From Lachnoclostridium sp. An196 (GTDB lineage: Bacteria > Bacillota > Clostridia > Lachnospirales > Lachnospiraceae), in the NCBI RefSeq assembly GCF_002160135.1, contig NZ_NFJZ01000009.1, positions 96,150 to 160,149 on the forward strand: a stretch of 64,000 nucleotides of DNA, read 5' to 3'. The notes under the pieces were generated by a model. The model saw only the letters and a list, made by a program, of their open reading frames with translations. It made no database searches and was not told the DNA's origin. Positions 57,091-64,000 of this stretch are shown here, piece by piece (position 1 is the first letter of the stretch; each line of letters begins with the position of its first letter). Both the position numbers and the translations under genes were made by a program.

Positions 57091-58964
57091 TTCAGGATAG
57101 AAACGCGCTGAAACAGGCAAGAGAGAATGCGGAAAAAGTGCTGGACTCTTATGCCTGCAGGATTTTAGTCTGTTCAGGAACCGGATGTATCGCCACGGGT
57201 TCCGAGAAGATCTATGAAAAATTTCTGGAGATTACCAAAGATGCTCCGGGCGTAACGCTGGAGTTCGCTCCCCATGATGAGAAAGCGCATCTGGGTGTAA
57301 AAAAGACCGGATGTCAGGGAATCTGCGAGCTGGGTCCGCTGGTCCGGATACAAAAAGGCGGCGAGACTATCCAGTACACGAAGGTACAGCCGGATGACTG
57401 CCGGGAGATTTTTGAAAAGAGCGTGCTGGGAGATGAGATCATAGAACGGCTGCTGTACCAGAAAGGCGGACTGCACTGCAAACGTCCGGAAGATATTCCG
57501 TTTATCGCGAAGCAGACCCGCATTGTTCTGAAAAACTGCGGAAAATACGACGCGGAATCCCTGGAAGAATATATTGCCAGCGGCGGATTCCGCGCTTTGG
57601 AGAAAGCCATGTTCGAGATGAATCCGGATCAGGTCATCGCGGAAGTGGATAAGTCCGGACTTCGGGGAAGAGGCGGCGGCGGATTTCCGGCCGGCCGGAA
57701 ATGGATCCAGGTGGCGCGTCAGAAAGAGACGACCCGGTATGTGGTATGCAACGGCGATGAGGGAGATCCGGGCGCGTTCATGGACGGTTCGGTCATGGAA
57801 GGAGATCCTTACCGGATGATCGAAGGCATGATTCTGGCCGCCTATGCGGTACAGGCTCAGAACGGTTACATCTATGTGCGCGCGGAGTATCCCAATTCTG
57901 TGGCGCGCCTCAGACATGCGATCGGGGTACTGGAGGAGCAGGGGCTTCTGGGAGACCATATTCTGGGAACGGATTTCAGTTTCCGCTTACATATCAACAG
58001 GGGCGCGGGCGCGTTTGTATGCGGTGAAGGCAGCGCGCTTACGGCGTCTATTGAAGGCAACAGAGGCATGCCCAGAGTGAAGCCTCCGCGGACAGTAGAG
58101 CAGGGACTTTGGGCAAAGCCTACGGTTCTGAATAATGTGGAGACCTATGCCAATGTACCGGAGATTATTTTAAAGGGAGCGGACTGGTATCGGACCATCG
58201 GAACGGAAGGCTCTCCGGGAACGAAGACCTTTTCTCTGACCGGAAGTATTGAGAATACCGGTCTGATTGAAGTGCCTATGGGTACGACGCTTCGGGAGAT
58301 TATCTTCGACATCGGCGGCGGATTGAAATCCGGCGCTAAGTTTAAAGCGGTACAGATCGGCGGACCTTCAGGCGGCTGCCTGACGGAAAAGCATCTGGAT
58401 GTGCCTCTGGATTTCGACTCGGTGAAAAAATACGGGGCAATCGTCGGTTCCGGCGGCCTGGTGGTAATGGATGAGAATACCTGTATGGTGGAAGTGGCGC
58501 GGTTCTTCATGAGCTTTACTCAGAGAGAATCCTGCGGCAAATGCGGTCCATGCCGTATCGGCACCAAACGTATGCTGGAGATCCTGGAGAAGATTGTGGA
58601 TGGCAGAGGAGAGCCGGAGGATCTGGAAAAGCTGGAGCATCTGGCGCATTTTGTCAAAGACCGTTCTCTCTGCGGACTGGGCAAGAGCGCGCCGCTTCCG
58701 GTGCTCAGCACCATCGAGAATTTCCGGGATGAGTATATGGAACATATCGTGGAAAAGAAATGCGCTGCTCATGTCTGCAAGGCTATGCGAGTATACGCGA
58801 TCGATCCCGAGAAATGCAAAGGCTGCACAAAATGTGCGCGTAACTGTCCGGCGGGAGCGATTACCGGCAATCGGAAAGAACCGCATGTGATCGATGCATC
58901 CAAGTGCATCAAATGCGGCGCATGTATGGATAACTGCGCATTTGGCGCGGTTTATGTGGAATAG
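57087..58964 (+). CDS. NuoF-like NADH/FMN-binding subunit (HylB/HndC type)
   Basis: A 625-residue flavoprotein. N-terminal 2Fe-2S thioredoxin-like domain (CSGTGCIATGS near residue 32, TGCQGICELGP near 73); central FMN/NADH domain (GRGGGGFPAGRKW near 192, CNGDEGDPGAFMD near 220, GAGAFVCGEGSAL near 310); the 4Fe-4S site ESCGKCGPCRIGTKRM near 477; and two C-terminal ferredoxin clusters (CKGCTKCARNCP, CIKCGACMDNC). This full set is that of electron-bifurcating-type hydrogenases and formate dehydrogenases. It would pass electrons between NAD(H), ferredoxin and the FdhF-like subunit. Confidence 0.93.
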   Translation: MIQDRNALKQARENAEKVLDSYACRILVCSGTGCIATGSEKIYEKFLEITKDAPGVTLEFAPHDEKAHLGVKKTGCQGICELGPLVRIQKGGETIQYTKVQPDDCREIFEKSVLGDEIIERLLYQKGGLHCKRPEDIPFIAKQTRIVLKNCGKYDAESLEEYIASGGFRALEKAMFEMNPDQVIAEVDKSGLRGRGGGGFPAGRKWIQVARQKETTRYVVCNGDEGDPGAFMDGSVMEGDPYRMIEGMILAAYAVQAQNGYIYVRAEYPNSVARLRHAIGVLEEQGLLGDHILGTDFSFRLHINRGAGAFVCGEGSALTASIEGNRGMPRVKPPRTVEQGLWAKPTVLNNVETYANVPEIILKGADWYRTIGTEGSPGTKTFSLTGSIENTGLIEVPMGTTLREIIFDIGGGLKSGAKFKAVQIGGPSGGCLTEKHLDVPLDFDSVKKYGAIVGSGGLVVMDENTCMVEVARFFMSFTQRESCGKCGPCRIGTKRMLEILEKIVDGRGEPEDLEKLEHLAHFVKDRSLCGLGKSAPLPVLSTIENFRDEYMEHIVEKKCAAHVCKAMRVYAIDPEKCKGCTKCARNCPAGAITGNRKEPHVIDASKCIKCGACMDNCAFGAVYVE

Positions 58965-58979
58965 AGGAGGGTAGATGAT

Positions 58980-61688
58980 ATGATTCATTTGACCATAGAC
59001 GGCATCCCGGCAGAGGTGAAAGAGGGTACGACGATCCTGCAGGCGGCGGAACAGATCGGAGTGAAGATTCCTACTCTGTGTTATCTGAAAGACGTACTGC
59101 CGGACGGATCCTGCCGCCTCTGTGTGGTTGAAGTGGCCAACAACGGAAGGACTAAATTTGATACGGCATGTACGCTTCGCTGCTCGGAGGGAGATGAAGT
59201 ACAGACCATGTCGGAGAAGGTGGTGGCATACCGGAAGGATACGCTGGACCTTCTGCTTTCAGACCACCGGGTTCACTGTTTCTCCTGTGAGGCCAACGGA
59301 GACTGCAAGCTTCAGGAATACTGCTTTGAATATGGAGTGGAAAAGACCAGTTATCCGGGAGAGATGAAAGATATGCCGGTGGACGACTCCAATAAATTTT
59401 TTACTTATGATCCAAGTCTGTGTATTCTCTGTCACAGATGCGTAAATACCTGTAAAGAGATCGTAGGACGCGGAGCTATCGATACGATGAACCGTGGATT
59501 TGAGTCTGTAATCGGCGCCCATTATAAGAATAAATGGGATCAGGGCATCTGCGAATCCTGCGGAAACTGTGTGCAGGCATGTCCTACAGGCGCTCTTTCC
59601 ATGAAGCGCAGAAAGAAATACCGTTCCTGGCAGGTAGAGAAAAAAGTGCTGACGACATGTCCTCACTGCGGAACGGGCTGCCAGTTCTATCTGGTGGTCA
59701 AGGACGGCAAGATCGTAGATACGGAAGCGTATAACGGAGCGCCCAATAAGGGATTGCTCTGCGTAAAAGGACGGAGCGGAAGCTTTGATTTTGTCAATTC
59801 TCCGGACCGTCTGAAATATCCACTGATTAAGAATAAGGAGACCGGTGAATTTGAGCGCGCCACCTGGGATGAGGCGCTGGATCTGGTGGCCTCCAAATTC
59901 ATGGAGATCAAGAAAAAATACGGCCCGGACTCACTGGCCGGATTCGCATGTTCCCGTTCTCCGAATGAAGACATCTATATGGTGCAGAAGATGGTACGTA
60001 CCTGCTTTGGAACGAATAACACGGATAACTGCGCCCGCGTATGCCATTCCGCGTCTGTGGCGGGACTTTATATGACGCTGGGTTCCGGCGCCATGACCAA
60101 CCCGATCGAAGACATTACCCGCAACGCAGATCTGATCATGCTGATCGGATCCAACCCGGAAGAAGCACATCCGGTGATCGGTATGCAGATCCGTCAGGCG
60201 GTGAACCGCGGCTGCAAACTGATCGTAGTAGATCCGCGTGACATTGATCTGGCAAAGAAGGCGGACATTCATCTGAAGCTGAGACCTGGAACCAACGTGG
60301 CATTTGCCAACGGCATTATGCATGTGATCATCGAAGAAGGGCTTCAGGACCAGAAATTCATCGAAGAGCGGACGGAAGGATACGAAAAGATCCGCGATAT
60401 CGTAAAAGAATATACGCCGGAGCGTGTGGCCGGGATCTGCCATATTGATCCGGAAGACCTGCGCCGTGCCGCGATCATGTACGCGAAAGCGGACCGCGCG
60501 CCGATTATTTATTGCCTTGGTGTTACGGAGCATTCTACCGGTACAGAGGGCGTTATGTCCATGTCCAATATGGCTTTGCTGGTGGGCAAACTGGGGCGTC
60601 CGGGATGCGGCGTCAACCCCCTGAGGGGACAGAATAATGTGCAGGGAGCCTGTGATATGGGCGCGGTTCCCACAGATTTTCCGGGCTATCAGAAGATCAA
60701 TACCCCGGGGGTAGTGGAGAAATTTGAAAAGGCATGGGGCGTGCCGCTGAATCATGAAGTGGGTACGCATGCGACCGATGTTTTCCCGAAAGCAATCAAA
60801 GGGGAGATCAAAGGACTTTATATCTATGGGGAAGATCCCGTAGTTACCGACCCGGATACTTCGCATGTGATCAAAGCACTGGAAAGCCTGGATTTCTTTG
60901 TGGTTCAGGAATTGTTCATGACTGAGACCGCAAAATACGCGGACGTAATATTGCCGGGTATGAGTTATGCGGAGAAAGAAGGGACATTCACCAATACGGA
61001 ACGCCGTGTCCAGAGGGTCCGCAAGGCCGTGAGCGTGGACGGAGACATGAGACTGGATACAGATATTATTATCGACCTGATGAACCGTATGGGTTATCCC
61101 CAGCCGCATCTGACTTCAGCGCAGATTATGGACGAGATCGCCTCCGTGACTCCGAGTTTTGCCGGCATCAGCCATGAGCGGCTGGACAGTGAAGAAGTGG
61201 GCGGAAGAGGACTGCAATGGCCATGTACTTCGAAAGATCATCCGGGCACGCCGATCCTTCATGTGGGCAAATTCACCCGCGGGCTGGGATGGTTTTATCC
61301 CGCAGAATATGTACCGTCCGCGGAACTTCCGGATGATGAATATCCGATTATCCTGATGACGGGGCGTATATTGTATCATTATACAACCAGAGCCATGACG
61401 GGAAGAACGCCGGAGCTGATGGAGATTGAAGGGAAATCTTTCATCGAGATGAATGAAGAAGACGCGGAGAGACTTCATATCAGCAACGGAGAAAAAGTTC
61501 GTGTGTCTTCCAGAAGAGGAAGTATTGAGACGACTGCCCGTGTGGGAACAAAAACTTCTCCGGGAGAGAGCTGGATGCCATTCCATTTCCCGGATGGAAA
61601 CGCGAACTGGCTGACGAATGCCGCGCTGGATAAATACGCAAGAATACCGGAATATAAAGTATGCGCGGTTAAGATTGAGAAGCTTTAA
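58980..61688 (+). CDS. fdhF: Formate dehydrogenase alpha subunit, Cys-type, with NuoG-like N-terminus
   Basis: A 902-residue molybdo-bis(MGD) enzyme that oxidises formate to CO2 or the reverse. The N-terminus has a 2Fe-2S domain (KIPTLCYLKDVLPDGSCRLC), a His/Cys cluster (HCFSCEANGDCKLQEYC), and two 4Fe-4S sites (CILCHRCVNTC, CESCGNCVQACP). The catalytic domain begins with CPHCGTGCQFYLVV near 222. The active-site residue is Cys, in NCARVCHSASVAGL near 347, where many relatives have selenocysteine. The C-terminal cofactor-binding domain ends WLTNAALDKYARIPEYKVC. With the NuoE/F-like subunits it forms an NADH-linked complex. A terminator follows. Confidence 0.94.
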   Translation: MIHLTIDGIPAEVKEGTTILQAAEQIGVKIPTLCYLKDVLPDGSCRLCVVEVANNGRTKFDTACTLRCSEGDEVQTMSEKVVAYRKDTLDLLLSDHRVHCFSCEANGDCKLQEYCFEYGVEKTSYPGEMKDMPVDDSNKFFTYDPSLCILCHRCVNTCKEIVGRGAIDTMNRGFESVIGAHYKNKWDQGICESCGNCVQACPTGALSMKRRKKYRSWQVEKKVLTTCPHCGTGCQFYLVVKDGKIVDTEAYNGAPNKGLLCVKGRSGSFDFVNSPDRLKYPLIKNKETGEFERATWDEALDLVASKFMEIKKKYGPDSLAGFACSRSPNEDIYMVQKMVRTCFGTNNTDNCARVCHSASVAGLYMTLGSGAMTNPIEDITRNADLIMLIGSNPEEAHPVIGMQIRQAVNRGCKLIVVDPRDIDLAKKADIHLKLRPGTNVAFANGIMHVIIEEGLQDQKFIEERTEGYEKIRDIVKEYTPERVAGICHIDPEDLRRAAIMYAKADRAPIIYCLGVTEHSTGTEGVMSMSNMALLVGKLGRPGCGVNPLRGQNNVQGACDMGAVPTDFPGYQKINTPGVVEKFEKAWGVPLNHEVGTHATDVFPKAIKGEIKGLYIYGEDPVVTDPDTSHVIKALESLDFFVVQELFMTETAKYADVILPGMSYAEKEGTFTNTERRVQRVRKAVSVDGDMRLDTDIIIDLMNRMGYPQPHLTSAQIMDEIASVTPSFAGISHERLDSEEVGGRGLQWPCTSKDHPGTPILHVGKFTRGLGWFYPAEYVPSAELPDDEYPIILMTGRILYHYTTRAMTGRTPELMEIEGKSFIEMNEEDAERLHISNGEKVRVSSRRGSIETTARVGTKTSPGESWMPFHFPDGNANWLTNAALDKYARIPEYKVCAVKIEKL

Positions 61689-61714
61689 AAAAAACGGGAA
61701 CAGAGTTATAATAG

Positions 61715-61744
61715 AAGGCGGAGCACATCGGAGCTCCGCCTTTT
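61715..61744 (+). terminator. Terminator after fdhF
   Basis: Ten-bp stem AAGGCGGAGC (61715-61724) with GCTCCGCCTT (61733-61742), eight-base loop, followed by TTTTG. Confidence 0.85.
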
Positions 61745-61788
61745 GTAATAACTGAGAAAAAGCAGAATATTGGGACAGGTGATAAAGA

Positions 61789-63279
61789 GTGAAAAAAACC
61801 AGAAAACATTCGATTCGTACCAGAATGACGATTATATTTACGGTAATCCTGCTTGCTGCGCTGGCGGCCTGCTGGCTGCTCAATCATTTCTTCCTGCAGC
61901 GCTATTATATGAACAATAAAGAGAAGGTGCTTGTGGAGGCTTTTGATTATTTGAATGATGCGTCAGGCGGCGGCAACCTGGAAGCTGATGACTTTGTGCA
62001 GGAACTCAGTAATCTTTGTGAGACTAATAATATCAGTCTTTATGTTATGGGAAGCGATGGGCAGGGTATCCTCAGTACGGTCCGGGATTCGGGCGTGCTG
62101 CAGCGACGGCTGTATATGTATCTGTTTGCCCAGGATAATACTTCCAACGACATTGTCATGCAGGAGACGCAGAATTTTTCGATTCATGTGAGCGCTGATT
62201 ATTTTACTGATATAGAATATCTGGAGATCATCGGTTTTTTACAGGGGGGAGAAACACTTGTGGCGAGAACTGCTCTGGAGCCGATCAGGGAGAGCGTGGA
62301 ACTTGCCAACCGGTTTTTCGCGCAGGTAGGTCTGACGGCTCTGGTTATAGGGGCGGTCATTATATGGATTCTGTCGGGCAAGCTGGCGGGACCCATTCTG
62401 GAACTGGCAAAGTTGTCGGAACGTATGAGCAACCTGGATTTTAATGTGAAATACAGCGGAGGAAAAGACGCAGAGGTGGATTTCCTGGGGCATCATATGA
62501 ACCAGCTTTCAGAAAAACTGGAAAAAACCATTTCAGAACTGAAGACGGCGAACAATGAACTGCAGCGGGATATCGAACAGCGGGAGAAAAACGACGAGAT
62601 GCGCCGGGAGTTTTTGTCCAATGTGTCTCATGAGCTGAAGACGCCGATTGCTTTGATTCAGGGGTATGCGGAAGGTCTTCAGGCATGCGTCAATGACGAT
62701 CCGGAAAGCAGGGAATTTTACTGTGACGTGATCATTGACGAGGCGGGGAAGATGAATACGATGGTCAAAAATCTGCTCACGCTGAATGAACTGGAGTTTG
62801 GCAATGAAGTGGTAGAGATGGAACGGTTTGACTTGACAGGTATGATCCACAATATGCTTCAGTCCACAAAGATTCTGTTTGAACAGAAAAATGTCCGGCT
62901 TGTGTTTGATGTGGGAGAACCCGTCTATGTATGGTCCAATGAATACAAACTGGAAGAAGTAGTGACCAATTATGTAAGCAATGCCCTGAATCATGTAGAA
63001 GGAGAAAATGTGATCAAGGTAACGATTGAAAAACAGAAAAAACAAGTGCGCGTCGGCGTGTTCAATACCGGAAAGCCTATCCCGGAGCAGGATGTGGAGC
63101 GGATCTGGGATAAGTTTTATAAAGTGGACAAGGCAAGGACCAGGGAATACGGCGGCAGTGGCGTAGGATTGTCTATTGTAAAAGCAATCATGGAATCTAT
63201 GCATCAGAAATATGGCGTGGTGAATTATGAAAATGGTGTGGAATTCTGGTTCACGGTAGATGCGGAAGCAGAAGGATAA
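61789..63279 (+). CDS. Membrane sensor histidine kinase
   Basis: A 496-residue kinase. Two membrane helices (about residues 12-35 and 182-203) flank an outside sensor domain of about 145 residues; a HAMP linker (LAGPILELAKLSERMSNLDF) follows, then the phospho-acceptor helix FLSNVSHELKTPIALIQGYA and the ATPase domain (NYVSNALNHVEG, GGSGVGLSIVKAIMESM). GTG start with weak ribosome site. No regulator gene adjoins it; the OmpR-type regulator at 52732 is the likely partner, with the fdh/Mo genes in between. Confidence 0.92.
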   Translation: MKKTRKHSIRTRMTIIFTVILLAALAACWLLNHFFLQRYYMNNKEKVLVEAFDYLNDASGGGNLEADDFVQELSNLCETNNISLYVMGSDGQGILSTVRDSGVLQRRLYMYLFAQDNTSNDIVMQETQNFSIHVSADYFTDIEYLEIIGFLQGGETLVARTALEPIRESVELANRFFAQVGLTALVIGAVIIWILSGKLAGPILELAKLSERMSNLDFNVKYSGGKDAEVDFLGHHMNQLSEKLEKTISELKTANNELQRDIEQREKNDEMRREFLSNVSHELKTPIALIQGYAEGLQACVNDDPESREFYCDVIIDEAGKMNTMVKNLLTLNELEFGNEVVEMERFDLTGMIHNMLQSTKILFEQKNVRLVFDVGEPVYVWSNEYKLEEVVTNYVSNALNHVEGENVIKVTIEKQKKQVRVGVFNTGKPIPEQDVERIWDKFYKVDKARTREYGGSGVGLSIVKAIMESMHQKYGVVNYENGVEFWFTVDAEAEG

Positions 63280-63354
63280 TTATTCATTTCGGAAAAGAAT
63301 ACCTGCTCCGGAGCCTTAAGAGCATGCAAAACAAAAAAAGAAGGGAGAATGATC

Positions 63355-63828
63355 ATGGAAAGAGTGAAAAAAGTGTCGGAGTCCAGGACAGAGCAGACGT
63401 ATCTGATTATGAACCGTCATATCAACGGATATGGCAGGCTGTTCGGCGGGCAGTTAATGGAGTGGATAGACGAGCTGGCCGGCGTTGTGGCAAAGAGACA
63501 TTCTGAGTGTGAGATAACGACTGCATGCGTAGACCAGTTGAATTTCAAGACGGCGGCATACTTAAATGATATGGTAGTGTTGATTGGAAGAATTACTTAT
63601 ACGGGCCGCACCTCTATGGAGGTGCGGGTAGACACTTACGCAGAGTCGCTGAAAGGACAGCGCCGGTTGATCAATACAGCTTATCTTGTGGAAGTGGCCA
63701 TCGATCAGGAAGGAAACGCACTGGAAGTGCCAGGGCTGATCAGGGAAACCGCAGAGCAGGAGATGGAATGGGAAGGCGGAAAGCGCCGATATCAGTTGAG
63801 AAAACAGCGCAAAAAAGAAGGATTTTAA
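63355..63828 (+). CDS. Acyl-CoA thioesterase, hotdog fold (YciA/YkhA-like)
   Basis: A 157-residue hotdog-fold protein. The family motif is near the start (RHINGYGRLFGGQLMEWIDE, residues 19-38), followed by TACVDQLNFKTAAYLNDMV and SMEVRVDTYAESL. It hydrolyses acyl-CoA esters; substrate length is unknown. ATG 63355 is preceded by AAGGGAG at eight bases; ATG 63349 lies too close to it. The last 20 residues are basic (GGKRRYQLRKQRKKEGF). Confidence 0.88.
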   Translation: MERVKKVSESRTEQTYLIMNRHINGYGRLFGGQLMEWIDELAGVVAKRHSECEITTACVDQLNFKTAAYLNDMVVLIGRITYTGRTSMEVRVDTYAESLKGQRRLINTAYLVEVAIDQEGNALEVPGLIRETAEQEMEWEGGKRRYQLRKQRKKEGF

Positions 63829-63877
63829 TTTCTGCTGTCGGATAAAAAAGAAAAACAAAAAAAGTTGAAAAATGTTG

Positions 63878-63909
63878 TTGACAATCCTGAAAAGCAGTGG
63901 TATTATAAT
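63878..63909 (+). promoter_or_regulatory. Strong promoter at the right edge (P1)
   Basis: TTGACA (63878-63883) with TATTAT (63901-63906, spacer 17) or TATAAT (63904-63909), after an A-rich tract at 63842-63864 like an UP element. Confidence 0.65.
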
Positions 63910-63973
63910 CGAGCTGACTCCGAAAGGGGTAAGCAAAGAAGCCAAAACGGTTCAAGAAAAAATAAAAAAGTTC

Positions 63974-64000
63974 TTGACAATGAGAAAGAGTTTTGGTAAA
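63974..64000 (+). promoter_or_regulatory. Second strong promoter cut by the window end (P2)
   Basis: TTGACA (63974-63979) after an A-rich tract; the -10 would begin at 63997 (TAAA...) and is cut. Two such promoters in tandem suggest a stable-RNA operon just outside the window. Confidence 0.5.

Noticed and set aside
60030..60050. Selenocysteine insertion in fdhF
   Set aside because: The active-site codon is TGC (Cys), and there is no in-frame TGA in the gene.
1..64000. CRISPR arrays, insertion sequences and tRNA genes
   Set aside because: No regularly spaced repeats, transposase genes or canonical tRNA cloverleafs were seen. Repeats found are the DGR copies, the GGTAAC array and the tape measure units.

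Overview
The window looks like the chromosome of an anaerobic Clostridia bacterium, most likely a Lachnospiraceae member, interrupted by a complete temperate siphophage genome. The host assignment rests on the gene set: pyruvate formate-lyase with its activase, a MoxR/VWA pair, the secG-rnr-smpB-ssrA string, a ferredoxin of four CxxC-type cluster motifs, and a NADH-linked formate dehydrogenase with NuoE/NuoF-like subunits. This is inference from families, not from a 16S gene.

Layout. 1-10853 is host: the 3' end of pflB, pflA, a DtxR/MntR-type regulator, a VWA + MoxR ATPase pair, a YfcE-like phosphoesterase, a ferredoxin, a three-gene amino-acid ABC transporter, then secG, rnr, smpB. The tmRNA gene ssrA (10854-11190) is the integration target. 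11187-48902 is a prophage of about 37.7 kb, visibly richer in G/C-ending codons than its flanks. 48903-64000 is host again: an ECF sigma/RsiV-like anti-sigma pair, a redox operon (TlpA-like lipoprotein, CxxC mini-protein, membrane 4Fe-4S protein), a molybdenum-cofactor/formate dehydrogenase cluster (moeA, mobB, fdhD, mobA, three fdh subunits) bracketed by a response regulator and a histidine kinase, a thioesterase, and strong tandem promoters at the right edge that look like the start of an rRNA operon.

Prophage order. A leftward lysogeny operon (CI-like repressor, unknown gene, large serine recombinase) faces a rightward early operon (coiled-coil protein, membrane protein, antirepressor, Cro-like HTH, Rrp5-like, DUF2800, DUF2815, family A DNA polymerase, a C-type-lectin-like diversified protein, VapE primase/helicase, an iteron-like array, VRR-NUC nuclease, SNF2 helicase, DUF4406, ArpU-like late regulator, methyltransferase). 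Late genes follow: TerS, TerL, SPP1-type portal and minor head protein, Prp protease, scaffold, capsid, connectors, tail tube, tail chaperones, tape measure, Dit, Tal, fibre, the main variable tail-tip protein, then Avd, TR and reverse transcriptase, small proteins, holin and a two-enzyme endolysin.

The central system is a diversity-generating retroelement (DGR). A template repeat at 44760-44847 rich in AAY codons matches two variable repeats, one at the 3' end of the tail-tip gene (44043-44130) and a second one 24 kb away at the 3' end of a small gene in the replication module (20366-20448). Over 83 aligned bases, 10 and 11 of 22 template adenines are changed, against 1 and 0 of 61 other bases. 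Other notable points: the phage attachment site lies inside the recombinase reading frame, so integration swaps its C-terminus and gives ssrA a new terminator; a phage Prp-type protease sits beside three structural proteins bearing Prp-like N-terminal motifs; and the endolysin gene has a strong internal start.
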